A DNA stretch of 64,000 nucleotides, taken from JAEUJM01 sp041908445. GTDB taxonomy: Bacteria > Actinomycetota > Acidimicrobiia > Acidimicrobiales > DATDAH01. The stretch covers positions 1-64,000 of the forward strand of contig JAYRFK010000017.1 in NCBI GenBank assembly GCA_041908445.1. The letters are read 5' to 3'. The position numbers were made by a program, and so were the translations under genes. This document shows, piece by piece, positions 53,962-61,915 of this stretch; within the stretch, counting starts at the first letter, position 1; each line of letters begins with the position of its first letter. The notes under the pieces were generated by a model, which worked only from the letters and a program-made list of their open reading frames with translations, searched no databases and was not told where the DNA came from.

Positions 53962-54010
53962 TTCTGGTCACGGATTCGCGTCGTCTGACGTCGCGGTCCG
54001 TGTACCAGAA
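53962..54010. repeat. Hairpin, family A, copy 4, overlapping the end of a ClC gene
   Basis: Imperfect inverted repeat with outer TTCTGGT and ACCAGAA, then CGG/CCG and CGCG pairs, loop TCTGA. It contains the stop codon (53968-53970) of the ClC gene, so about the last 15 residues of that protein are encoded by the element. Confidence 0.75.
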
Positions 54011-55830
54011 CGAGCGCTGGTCACGGTGTGGCGGCGGCGCCAGGGGGCGCGGCGGGCCCAACCGGGCTCGGACCGCTCGGCGGCGCTGGCGTCGGCGCGC
54101 AGGCGCAGCAGGTCGACACGGGTGACCATGCCGACGCAGCGGTCGTCGGCGTCGAGGACGGGCAGGTGGGCGAGGTCCTCGTCGAGGAAGCGGTGCAGCG
54201 CCACCAACGCCGGGTCCTCGGCGGTGATCGAGGTGACGGGGCTGGCCACGTCGGCCACCGTGCACGCCCGCTCGCCTCGCCCGCCCGCTGCACCCGCGCC
54301 GAGGACGTCCGCGGTCGTCACGATGCCGACGCACCGCCCGTCCCGGTCGAGCACGGGCAGCGCGCCGTGGCCGGTGTCGCGGAGCTCGTCCGCGGCCCGC
54401 GCCAGCGGGTCCTCGGCGCCGACGGTGGTGACCGGCGCGGCCATGACCTGGCCCACGCTGGTCGCCTGGTACACGTCGGGCTCGTAGTCGCGGTGCACGC
54501 GGAGCCCGCGGCGCTGGAGCTTCTCGGTCATCAGGCGGTCCTCGAGCAGGGCGCCGGCGACGAGGTCGGCGAGGACGGTCGCCACCATCAGGGGCAGGAT
54601 CACGTCGTAGTCCCGGGTGAGCTCGAAGACGAACACGATCGAGGCGAAGGCGGCGCCCGTGCCGGCCCCGAAGGTGGCGGCCATGGCCACGACGGCGAAG
54701 GCCTCGGGGCTGAGGCCGGCACCCGGCGCGAGGTGGTCGAAGCCGGTGCCGACGACGTAGCCGAAGCCGCTGCTGATGAGCAGCACGGGGGCCAGGGTGC
54801 CGCCCGACGTCCCCGAGCCGAGGGCGAACCACCAGGCGATGAGCTTGGCCAGCGCGATCACGGCGACGACGCCGACGGCGAGGCGACCGTTCACCACGTC
54901 GTCGATGACGCCGTAGCCGACGCCCAGCGCCCGCGGCACGAACAGGCCGACGATGCCGAAGGCGAGGCCACCCAGGATCGGGTGCCAGCCCTCGCCGAAG
55001 GGAAGGCGCCGGTAGCCGGCCTCGACGAGGAAGAGGCCCTGGCAGATCACGACCGCCAGCAGGCCGCAGCCCAGCCCGAGCACGACGAAGAACGGGAGCT
55101 GGTCGAGGCCGGCCACGTCGTGGGTGGGCACCGAGAAGAGCGGCCCCTCGCCCAGCAGCACGCTGTGCATCCCCGCGGCGACCGCGCTGGAGACGACGAG
55201 GGGAATGAAGGCCCGGCTCGAGAACTCGAAGAGCAGCAGCTCGATGGCGAGGATGACGGCGGCGAGGGGCGTGCCGAAGGTGGCGGCCATGCCCGCGGCG
55301 GCGCCGGCGGCCAGCAGGATCTTGCGCTCGGCGGCGCTGACCGACAGCACCTGGCCGAGCAGCGACCCCAATGCCCCGCCCGTGACGATGATCGGCCCCT
55401 CGGCCCCGAACGGCCCGCCGCTGCCGATGGCGACGGCGGCCGACGCCGGCTTGGCCACCGCCGTCCTCGGCTGGATGCGGCTCTGGCGGGTGAGCACGGC
55501 CTCCATGGCCTCGGGGATGCCGTGACCGCGGATGACCGGCGCCCACCGCGCCAGCAGCGTGACCACCGCGCCGCCGAGCATGGCCACGATCACGATCCGC
55601 GGGCTGCGGGGCAGGTCGGCGAAGTCGGGCAGGTCCCAGCCCCACTGGCCGAACAGGGCCACGTTGGTGATGGCGCCGATCAGGTGGACGAGCACCCAGG
55701 CGGCGGCGCCCCCCAGCAGGCCGAGCAGCGTGGCGAGCAGCGTCAGGAAGGCGAGGCGTGCAGGCGGCGTACGTTGGCGGTCGTGGTGACGGGCCAGCGC
55801 GCGCAGGTGGCGGTCGAGGGCGGGGCGCAC
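53968..55830 (-). CDS. ClC chloride channel/transporter with CBS domains
   Basis: A 620-aa ClC protein. Anion-binding motifs include IRGHGIPEAMEA (GSGIP position, changed to GHGIP), GSGGPFGAEGP (gating Glu kept) and GSGTSGGTLAPVL. Ten or more helices fill residues 30-440, followed by two CBS domains (about 470-600). It may exchange chloride and protons. The GTG at 55830 is chosen because TATATT ends six bases before it; the ATG 57 bases upstream lies in the operator region. A MarR gene is divergent. Confidence 0.88.
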   Translation of the reverse strand: MRPALDRHLRALARHHDRQRTPPARLAFLTLLATLLGLLGGAAAWVLVHLIGAITNVALFGQWGWDLPDFADLPRSPRIVIVAMLGGAVVTLLARWAPVIRGHGIPEAMEAVLTRQSRIQPRTAVAKPASAAVAIGSGGPFGAEGPIIVTGGALGSLLGQVLSVSAAERKILLAAGAAAGMAATFGTPLAAVILAIELLLFEFSSRAFIPLVVSSAVAAGMHSVLLGEGPLFSVPTHDVAGLDQLPFFVVLGLGCGLLAVVICQGLFLVEAGYRRLPFGEGWHPILGGLAFGIVGLFVPRALGVGYGVIDDVVNGRLAVGVVAVIALAKLIAWWFALGSGTSGGTLAPVLLISSGFGYVVGTGFDHLAPGAGLSPEAFAVVAMAATFGAGTGAAFASIVFVFELTRDYDVILPLMVATVLADLVAGALLEDRLMTEKLQRRGLRVHRDYEPDVYQATSVGQVMAAPVTTVGAEDPLARAADELRDTGHGALPVLDRDGRCVGIVTTADVLGAGAAGGRGERACTVADVASPVTSITAEDPALVALHRFLDEDLAHLPVLDADDRCVGMVTRVDLLRLRADASAAERSEPGWARRAPWRRRHTVTSARSGTRTATSDDANP

Positions 55831-55841
55831 GTCGTAAATAT

Positions 55842-55875
55842 ATCGTGGCACGATAGAAAAGGCTCGTGCCACGAG
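55842..55875. promoter_or_regulatory. Twin palindromic operators between ClC and MarR genes
   Basis: ATCGTGGCACGAT (55842-55854) and CTCGTGCCACGAG (55863-55875) share the core TCGTGSCACGA. Their centres lie 21 bases apart, about two DNA turns, on one face of the helix. The first abuts the ClC -10 box (minus strand). The second covers the MarR GTG. Confidence 0.75.
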
Positions 55876-56333
55876 GTTCTTCCGCACGTCTCGCCCCGGG
55901 GCGGTCGCCGGTCGTGATGCCGCCCGACGACGTCACCGACGACCAGTACCAGCGCCTGCTCGAGCTGCGCACGGGGCTGCGGCGCTTCCTCGCCTGGAGC
56001 GAGGCCCAGGCCAAGGCGGCGGGGATGACGCCGGCGCAGCACCAGCTCCTCCTCGCGGTGCGGGGGCACCCCGGCGGGCAGCCACCGACCGTCGGGGAGG
56101 TCGCGGAGTACCTCCTGCTCAAGCCGCACAGCGCCGGCGAGCTCGTCCACCGCGCCGCGGACGCCGGCCTGGTCGAGCGGGTGCCCGACGCCACCGACTC
56201 CCGGGTCGTGCGGGTCCGGCTCACCACCGACGGCGCCCGCCGCCTGGCGACGCTGGCGGCTGCGCACCACGAGGAGCTGGCCCGCCTCGCCCCCCGCCTG
56301 CGCCCCCTCTGGGACGGCCTCGAGCCCTCCTGA
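55866..56333 (+). CDS. MarR-family transcription regulator
   Basis: A 155-aa MarR protein: DDQYQRLLELRTGLRRFLAWSEAQAKAAGMTPAQHQLLLAVRGHPGGQPPTVGEVAEYLLLKPHSAGELVHRAADAGLVERVPD, then DSRVVRVRLT as the wing. It probably represses itself and the divergent ClC gene. The start may be GTG 55866 or ATG 55917 (MPPDDV); the second gives the usual family length. A family B hairpin follows seven bases after the stop. Confidence 0.85.
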   Translation: MPRGSSARLAPGRSPVVMPPDDVTDDQYQRLLELRTGLRRFLAWSEAQAKAAGMTPAQHQLLLAVRGHPGGQPPTVGEVAEYLLLKPHSAGELVHRAADAGLVERVPDATDSRVVRVRLTTDGARRLATLAAAHHEELARLAPRLRPLWDGLEPS

Positions 56334-56339
56334 CCACCC

Positions 56340-56388
56340 TTCCTCCAGCAGAAGCGCGTGGTACCGCCTTCCGTTCCTGCTGGAGGAA
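56340..56388. repeat. Dispersed 49-bp hairpin, family B, copy 3 (inverted)
   Basis: Same 49-bp length and arms as copies 1 and 2, but the loop reads as the reverse complement (CGCG...CCTTCCG), with several changes. It lies between the convergent stops of the MarR gene (56333) and the DUF72 gene (56410). Confidence 0.85.
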
Positions 56389-56409
56389 CGGGTCTGGGGG
56401 CTCCGGGCT

Positions 56410-57159
56410 TCAGCGGGCCAGGCGGTCGGCGAGCCAGCCGGCGTCGAGCCAGGCGTCGCCGTGGACGTCGTTGTTGAAGTAGGCGTAGACGTCGGTGCCG
56501 TCGTCGAGCCACTCACCGAGGCGGTCGGCGGTGCGCCACAGGCGCCGGCCGCCGTAGCGGCCCACGTACTTCTCCTCGAGCGCCCGCGGCCCGTGGAACC
56601 GCACGTAGGTCCAGTCGGTGGTGCACACCAGCGGGTGGTCGGGGAGCAGGTCGTGCAGGCAGAGGGCGGCGCCGTGGCGCTCGAGCGTGGCGAAGACGTC
56701 GTCGTGCAGCCACGAGGGGTCGCGCAGCTCGACCGCCCAGCGGATGCGGCGGGGCGCGGCGTCCAGGAAGGCGTCGAGCCGACCGACGTCGCGCCGCCAG
56801 TGGGGCGGCAGCTGGAGGAGGTTGGGACCGAGGTGCACGCCCAGGCGGTCCACCCGGTCGAGGTGGTTGGCCAGCCACGTCGGCGTGTCCCGCAGCTTGC
56901 GCCGGTGGCTGCCGTACTGGCCGACCTTCAGGGCGTAGACGAACCCGGGCGGCGCCTGCGCGGCCCAGTGCTCCACGGTCGACGGCGGGGGCAGCCGGTA
57001 GAAGGTGTTGTTGATCTCCACGGTGTCGAAGCGCTCGGCATAGCGCTCGAACCACCGTCGCTGGGGCAGGTCGGCCGGGTACACCACGCCGCGCCAGTCC
57101 CGGTACACCCAGCCGGAGCACCCGACCCGGGCTGCACCGCGCCGCACCCCGGTGACCAT
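56410..57159 (-). CDS. DUF72 domain protein
   Basis: A 249-aa TIM-barrel protein with the DUF72 (PF01904) hallmarks ARVGCSGWVYRDWRGVVYPADLPQRRWFERYAERFDTVEINNTFYRLP, YALKVGQYGSH, LLQLPPHWRRD and VYAYFNNDVHGDA. Function is unknown. The start at 57159 removes an in-frame extension. It forms its own unit. Confidence 0.92.
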   Translation of the reverse strand: MVTGVRRGAARVGCSGWVYRDWRGVVYPADLPQRRWFERYAERFDTVEINNTFYRLPPPSTVEHWAAQAPPGFVYALKVGQYGSHRRKLRDTPTWLANHLDRVDRLGVHLGPNLLQLPPHWRRDVGRLDAFLDAAPRRIRWAVELRDPSWLHDDVFATLERHGAALCLHDLLPDHPLVCTTDWTYVRFHGPRALEEKYVGRYGGRRLWRTADRLGEWLDDGTDVYAYFNNDVHGDAWLDAGWLADRLAR

Positions 57160-57249
57160 GGCCCCAGGAGAACACCTCCGACCCACGTCCACCACGGCCA
57201 TCGGTCCCTTCGCGCTCACCCGCGCCGTCTACCCCCACCTCGGCCAGGG

Positions 57250-58299
57250 TCAGAACACCCGGGCCTCGTGGTCCGTCCCCGTGGCAGCGGTGTCCTCGGG
57301 GGCACCCGGCTCCGGCCCGAGGGTCACGACCACCTTGCCCCGGGCGTGGCCCCGCTCCAGCTCCTCGAGGGCACGAGGGGCGTCGGCGAGGTCGCACCGA
57401 CGCTCGACGGACGTGGTCAGCCTCCCGTCGTCGACGAGTCGTGCGAGCAGCTCCAGGTCGGCACGGTCGGGCTGCACGGTGAACGCCCTCACGGTCGGTC
57501 CGCCCGCACGGCCGAGGACCAGCCCGGTGACGACGCGGCCGAGGGGCCCGATCCACCGGTTCGGGGAGTCGCCGCTCAACGAGAGCAGCGTGCCGTCGGG
57601 CTCGACGAGGGTCCGGAGCTCGCGGGCCGACTGGGTCCCGGCGAGCTGCACCACGAGGTCGTGGCGGCCGGCGGCTGCGATGAGGTCCTCGGTGCGGCGG
57701 TCGACCACGTGGTCCGCTCCGAGGGCGCGCACGTGCTCGACGTTGCTCGTGCTGCACACGCCGGTGACCTCGGCCCCGAAGGCCTTGGCCAGTTGCACGG
57801 CGTGGCTGCCGACGCCACCGGCGGCGCCGATCACGAGCACCCGTTGCCCGGCCTCGAGCCCCCCGTGGTCGCGGAGCGCCTGGAGCGCGGTCGTGGCGGC
57901 GAGGGGGAGGCCGGCGCTCTGCTCGACGGTGGCCCGCTGCGGGCGGTGGGCGACGAGGCGCTCGGGGACGGCCACCCGCTCGGCCAGGGCGCCGAAGCCG
58001 GCCATGAAGGTGGTGCCGTACACCTCGTCGCCGGGGCGCACGGTGGTCACCGCGGGGCCGACGGCCTCGACCCGGCCGGCGACGTCGCTTCCGGGCACCT
58101 CGAACGGCGGTCGGCGCAGCCCGACCTGCAGCCGGGCGAGGTAGGGCAGCCCCCGGACCAGGTGCCAATCGGCCGGGTTGAGCGAGGCGGCGTGCACGGC
58201 GACGAGGACCTCGTCGTCGGCGAGTGACGGCACGGCGATGTCGTCGAGGCGCAGGACCTCGGTCGGGGCGCCGTAGCCGGTGCAGGTGATGGCTCGCAT
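57250..58299 (-). CDS. NAD(P)-dependent MDR-family alcohol dehydrogenase/quinone reductase
   Basis: A 349-aa zinc-independent medium-chain protein: GYGAPTEVLRLDDI, SLNPADWHLVRG, a Rossmann motif VLVIGAAGGVGSHAVQLAKAFG and a C-terminal ARGKVVVTL. It probably reduces enones or quinones. The start ATG lies ten bases after the ABC permease gene in the same direction and has GGAG upstream, so it is the third gene of the transporter operon. A role in detoxifying the exported compound is possible but only inferred. Confidence 0.85.
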   Translation of the reverse strand: MRAITCTGYGAPTEVLRLDDIAVPSLADDEVLVAVHAASLNPADWHLVRGLPYLARLQVGLRRPPFEVPGSDVAGRVEAVGPAVTTVRPGDEVYGTTFMAGFGALAERVAVPERLVAHRPQRATVEQSAGLPLAATTALQALRDHGGLEAGQRVLVIGAAGGVGSHAVQLAKAFGAEVTGVCSTSNVEHVRALGADHVVDRRTEDLIAAAGRHDLVVQLAGTQSARELRTLVEPDGTLLSLSGDSPNRWIGPLGRVVTGLVLGRAGGPTVRAFTVQPDRADLELLARLVDDGRLTTSVERRCDLADAPRALEELERGHARGKVVVTLGPEPGAPEDTAATGTDHEARVF

Positions 58300-58309
58300 G
58301 GTGATCTCC

Positions 58310-59134
58310 TCAGGCGTCGCGACGGACGAGGAGGACGCCGCCGATGACGAGGGACACGGCGCCGTAGGCCAGCAGCACGCCGTACCCGACCCACGGTGGC
58401 AGCGCCCGGGGATCCGACACCACGTTGAAGATCGCCATGCCGGCCTGGGCGGGCAGGTACTTCCCGACCGCCTCCTGGAACGCCGACGGCAGGAAGCCGG
58501 TGACGAGGGGGACGATGAACAGCAGCGCGACCAGCGCGGCCACGGCGCCGGCGGTGCGTCGCAGGATCGCGCCGATGCCGACACCGAGGAGGCCGACGCC
58601 GGTGAGGTAGAGCGCGCCGCCGACCACCGCTCGCAGCACACCCGGGTCGCCGAGGGAGGCCTCGAGGCCCTTCGAGGCGAAGATGGCCTGACCGGTGAGG
58701 AAGGCCCCGACGGAGGCGACCAGCCCGGTCGCCAGCACCACCCCGGTGAAGGTGGCCGCCTTCGCGACCAGGACGGTGAGGCGCTGCGGGGTCGCGCTGA
58801 ACGTGGCTCGGATCTGGCCGGTGGCGTACTCCGAGGTGATCACCAGGACGCCGAGGACGCCGACCGCCAACTGGGCCAGGAACAGCCCGCTGAGGCTGAA
58901 CGAGGTGGGATCGAAGCGGAGCTGCTCGGCGACGTCGAGGTCGTCCCAGGTGCTCATCTCGGACGCGGCGATCAGCGCGCCGAAGCCCACGGCGAGCCCG
59001 ACCGTGGCGAGCAGGGTCCAGACCGTCGAGCGGACCGAGCGCAGCTTGGTCCACTCGGCCCGGAGGTTGGCGACGAGGACGTCGACGCGACGGGCGCGCG
59101 GCGTCGCCGTGGTGGGGAACGTGAGGGTCGTCAT
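58310..59134 (-). CDS. ABC-2 type transporter permease
   Basis: A 274-aa protein with about six helices. The start RVDVLVANLRAEWTKLRSVRSTVWTLLATVGLAVGFG and the middle ITSEYATGQIRATFSATPQR are typical of the ABC-2 permease family used for drug or lipid export. Its start overlaps the ATPase stop by four bases. The ATPase, permease and MDR enzyme form an operon led by a short ORF. Confidence 0.87.
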   Translation of the reverse strand: MTTLTFPTTATPRARRVDVLVANLRAEWTKLRSVRSTVWTLLATVGLAVGFGALIAASEMSTWDDLDVAEQLRFDPTSFSLSGLFLAQLAVGVLGVLVITSEYATGQIRATFSATPQRLTVLVAKAATFTGVVLATGLVASVGAFLTGQAIFASKGLEASLGDPGVLRAVVGGALYLTGVGLLGVGIGAILRRTAGAVAALVALLFIVPLVTGFLPSAFQEAVGKYLPAQAGMAIFNVVSDPRALPPWVGYGVLLAYGAVSLVIGGVLLVRRDA

Positions 59135-60048
59135 GCGGCTGCTCCTTGGTGCGCGGTGTACTCGGCGGCGTCACGGGTGAGGGCCATGAACGCCTCCTCG
59201 AGCGACGCCGCCTGGGGGGCGAGCTCGTACAGGGTGATGCCGGCCTCACCGGCGAGGATCCCGATGTCACGGGCGGTCAGGCCCTCGACGGCGAGGGTCT
59301 CGTCCGGCTGCGGCGCCGCCTCGCCGCCCCGCTCACGAACGAGCCGCACCAGGCGAGCCGGCTCGGCGGCATGCACCCGAACGTGCCCGGTGGCGCTGTG
59401 GCCGACGACCTCCGCCACGGACCCCTCGGCGATGAGGCGTCCCCGCCCGATCACCACGAGTCGGTCGGCGGTGAGCGCCATCTCGCTCATGAGGTGGCTC
59501 GAGACGAGGACCGAACGACCCTCGCCGGCGAGGTCCCGGAGCAGCTCGCGGATCCACTGGATGCCCTCGGGGTCGAGGCCGTTGACGGGCTCGTCGAGCA
59601 GGAGGGTCCCGGGATCGCCCAGCAGCACGGTCGCGATGCCGAGGCGCTGGCCCATGCCGAGCGAGAAGCCGCCCGATCGTCGATCCGCGACGTCGGCGAG
59701 CCCGACGAGCTCGAGCACCTCGTCGACCCGTCGGCGGCTGATCGCGTTGGCGTCGGCGAGCCACCGCAGGTGGTCGCGGGCGCTGCGGGCGGGGTGGACG
59801 GCACGCGCTTCGAGGAGGGCGCCGACGTGGCGGAGCGGGAAGCGCAGGTCTCGGTAGCGGCGACCATCGATGCGGACCCGGCCCGAGGTCGGCGCGTCGA
59901 GGCCGACCATCATCCGCATGGTGGTGGACTTGCCGGCACCGTTCGGCCCCAGGAAGCCGGTGACCTCCCCGGGGCGGACCTCGAAGGAGAGGTGGTCCAC
60001 GGCGACCGTCGGGCCGTAGCGCTTGGTGACGTCCGAGAGCTCGATCAT
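59131..60048 (-). CDS. ABC-2 exporter ATP-binding protein (CcmA/DrrA-like)
   Basis: A 305-aa ATPase: Walker A GPNGAGKST (residues 34-42), signature FSLGMGQRLGIA (a relaxed LSGGQ, common in DrrA-type exporters), Walker B TLLLDEPVNGLD, H-loop VSSHLMSEM, and the C-terminal regulatory segment near 215-300. It drives export with the permease. Its ATG overlaps the stop of a 24-codon ORF by ATGA. Confidence 0.9.
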   Translation of the reverse strand: MIELSDVTKRYGPTVAVDHLSFEVRPGEVTGFLGPNGAGKSTTMRMMVGLDAPTSGRVRIDGRRYRDLRFPLRHVGALLEARAVHPARSARDHLRWLADANAISRRRVDEVLELVGLADVADRRSGGFSLGMGQRLGIATVLLGDPGTLLLDEPVNGLDPEGIQWIRELLRDLAGEGRSVLVSSHLMSEMALTADRLVVIGRGRLIAEGSVAEVVGHSATGHVRVHAAEPARLVRLVRERGGEAAPQPDETLAVEGLTARDIGILAGEAGITLYELAPQAASLEEAFMALTRDAAEYTAHQGAAA

Positions 60049-60119
60049 CGGAGCGGCACCTCGATCCGGTTCGGGTGCGTCGGTGTGCCCGGTGGCACCC
60101 CGTGGCGGTCGTCGGTCAT
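60045..60119 (-). CDS. 24-codon leader ORF coupled to the ABC ATPase
   Basis: ATG at 60119, stop at 60045, 24 codons encoding a peptide beginning MTDDRHGVPPGTP and ending RIEVPLR. A good Shine-Dalgarno (AAGGGAG) lies seven bases upstream. Its stop overlaps the ATPase start by ATGA, so translation is coupled. The ATPase itself has no strong site of its own. No family match is expected for such a short peptide; it may be a leader that sets ATPase expression. Confidence 0.65.
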   Translation of the reverse strand: MTDDRHGVPPGTPTHPNRIEVPLR

Positions 60120-60208
60120 GGCGGGCTCCCTTCGTCGGCGGGCCCGGCGGGCCCGTGGTCCCCCCCCTGGGACCGGGGAAACGTACGACGGGATGTGATG
60201 ACCGGTCC

Positions 60209-60244
60209 TCACCACTTCTGGTGATTCCGGGTGGTGATCCGGGG
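60209..60244. promoter_or_regulatory. Inverted and direct repeats upstream of the ABC exporter operon
   Basis: TCACCA-CTTC-TGGTGA (60209-60224) is a perfect palindrome. It overlaps tandem 13-bp near-repeats TGGTGATTCCGGG and TGGTGATCCGGGG (60219-60244). They lie about 90 bases upstream of the leader ORF, with the possible -10 TACGTT between (near 60188). A repressor site is plausible, but no regulator gene is adjacent. Confidence 0.4.
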
Positions 60245-60280
60245 CGGCGCCCGGGGTGCTGCGGTGATCGGTCGACCCGA

Positions 60281-60323
60281 AAACGGCCTCGGGGCGGCGG
60301 CCGCAGCCGCCGCCCCGAGGGCC
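60281..60323 (-). terminator. Rho-independent terminator after the SHOCT gene
   Basis: A 15-bp GC-rich stem (CCTCGGGGCGGCGGC and complement) with loop CGCA is followed on the minus strand by GTTTT. It lies 21 bases after the SHOCT stop. It is the only clear classical terminator with a T-run seen. Confidence 0.8.
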
Positions 60324-60343
60324 GGTTCAGATCGAGCGGGTGC

Positions 60344-60679
60344 TCAGATGCCGAGGACCTTGGCCTTGGCGGCCGTGAACTCCTCGTCGGTGAGCAGACC
60401 CTGGGCCTTCAGCTCACCCAGGCGGGCGATCTGGTCGGCCGGCGTCTCCTCCGCGGAGGCGGCCGCGGGCGCCTCCGGGGCGGGCGGGGGCGGCGGGGGC
60501 GCCTGCTGGGCCTGCTGCTGGGACACGTCCTGCTGGTACGCCTGCTCGCGCTGGGCGTAGATGTTGGCGTCGCGGGTGGCGTACTTCTCGGCCTGGCGGC
60601 GCTGCACCCGCCCGCTCACGGCGGTGGCGGTGCCGGCGACGACCGCGGTGCGGGCGACGCCACGAAGCAGTCCTGGCAT
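60344..60679 (-). CDS. SHOCT-domain protein
   Basis: A 111-aa protein: an N-terminal LLRGVARTAVVAGTATAVSGRVQRRQ helix, then a Gln-rich and Pro-rich linker, and a C-terminal SHOCT domain (DQIARLGELKAQGLLTDEEFTAAKAKVL; PF09851). SHOCT domains mediate oligomerisation or protein binding. GGAG precedes the ATG. It follows the DUF6325 gene by 40 bases on the same strand. The two commonly occur together in actinobacteria. Confidence 0.88.
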   Translation of the reverse strand: MPGLLRGVARTAVVAGTATAVSGRVQRRQAEKYATRDANIYAQREQAYQQDVSQQQAQQAPPPPPPAPEAPAAASAEETPADQIARLGELKAQGLLTDEEFTAAKAKVLGI

Positions 60680-60719
60680 GTCGGTCTCCTCTGGTCTCAG
60701 TCGGTGGTCGTCGGACGGG

Positions 60720-61145
60720 TCAGGACTCGAGCGCGTCGAGCGCGTCGAGCACGTCGCCGGCGTTGATGCGGGCGGAGGCGACGAGCTCACCGCCGGCCCG
60801 GCGCACGGCGGCGACGAACGGGGCGGCCCACGCGTTCTCGTACACGAGGAGCGCACCCAACTTGCCGGGCTCGAGGGCCTCGCCGGCAGCGACGATGTCC
60901 TCGTCGTCGAGGATCCCCGACTGGGCGCCGGCGATGGCGCTGAAGTCGCCCGCGGCCTCGGCCAGGTCGACCGCGGCGACGTTGCCGTCGAGGTCCTTGG
61001 CCAGGAGGGCCACGTCGAACAGGTGGATGATCCCGCTGTCGACGAGGTCCAGCACGGCCGCAGCCGCCTCGCCGCGGACCTTGTCCGGGTCGAGCTCGAT
61101 CAGGATGAAGTCGATCGGCCCGATCGCTTCGGCATCAGTGGTCAC
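60720..61145 (-). CDS. DUF6325 (DUF1269-like) protein
   Basis: A 141-aa acidic protein: GPIDFILIELDPDKVRGEAAAAVLDLVDSGIIHLFDVALLAKDLDGNVAAVDL, ILDDEDIVAAGEALEPGKLGALLVYENAWAAPF, the pattern of DUF6325/DUF1269 proteins. Function is unknown; such proteins are cytoplasmic and often next to SHOCT proteins. GAAAGGAGC precedes the ATG. Confidence 0.85.
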   Translation of the reverse strand: MTTDAEAIGPIDFILIELDPDKVRGEAAAAVLDLVDSGIIHLFDVALLAKDLDGNVAAVDLAEAAGDFSAIAGAQSGILDDEDIVAAGEALEPGKLGALLVYENAWAAPFVAAVRRAGGELVASARINAGDVLDALDALES

Positions 61146-61233
61146 CAGCGGGCTCCTTTCGATGGGCGGAGCCGAGGGTATCCCAGCGCCTACAGGCCTG
61201 GCACCACCCAGTTCGGACGAGGCGCGGGGTGGG

Positions 61234-61905
61234 TCAGCCCGGCAGGGCCGCGGCGACCTGGTCGAGGAAGGGCCGCAGGACGACGCTGACCTGCTCGGCC
61301 GCCACCGCCGGGGTCACGGTCGGCACCGTGGCGTGGCTGATGGCGAGGCGCACGAGCAGCTCGCACACGAGGCGGGTCTCGTCGGCGGGGAGCTGGGGCC
61401 AATTGCCGAGGACGAAGTCCGTGAGGCGGTCCGTGCTGGTGAGCAGGATGGGCAGGCCGGCGGAGCTCGCCACCAGGGCGTGGAGGCCCTCGGCGCCCGT
61501 GGCGGCCTCGAGGGCACGGATCAGGGGGTGCTCGGCCGCGAGTTCGAGGAACACCCGAAAGGCGTCCTCGAGGGCGCCGCCCAGGTCGTCCGGGCGAGCG
61601 TCGACGACGCGCTCGATCTCGACGAGGAACTGCTCCGAGGCCCACAGCACGTAGGCCTGGGCGAGCTCGTCCCGGTTGCCGAACTCGTTGTAGAGCGTCT
61701 GGCGGCTCACGCCGGCGGCGCGGGCGATCTCGGCCATGGTGATCGACCCCCAGGCCCGCTCGGCGGCGAGGCCGTCGACGGCGGCGAACACGGTCGAGCG
61801 CAGGAGGTCGCGGGAGGCGTCCGCGAAGCGACGCGGCCCAGGGGCAGCGGTGGGGGCGCCCGACTCGACCGGCCCGGCCGACTCGGTCGGCGCCGCGGTG
61901 GTCAT
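61234..61905 (-). CDS. TetR-family regulator, likely of alkane oxidation
   Basis: A 223-aa TetR protein: helix-turn-helix SITMAEIARAAGVSRQTLYNEFGNRDELAQAYV at about residues 53-85, then a ligand domain. It is placed directly after AlkB in the same direction, as are AlkU/AlkX regulators in other actinobacteria. The ATG at 61905 follows TAGGGT (61913-61918) by seven bases, and the first three bases of that box are the AlkB stop codon; GTG 61911 is an alternative. It probably binds the operator at 63115-63148. Confidence 0.85.
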   Translation of the reverse strand: MTTAAPTESAGPVESGAPTAAPGPRRFADASRDLLRSTVFAAVDGLAAERAWGSITMAEIARAAGVSRQTLYNEFGNRDELAQAYVLWASEQFLVEIERVVDARPDDLGGALEDAFRVFLELAAEHPLIRALEAATGAEGLHALVASSAGLPILLTSTDRLTDFVLGNWPQLPADETRLVCELLVRLAISHATVPTVTPAVAAEQVSVVLRPFLDQVAAALPG

Positions 61906-61915
61906 GGCCACGACC

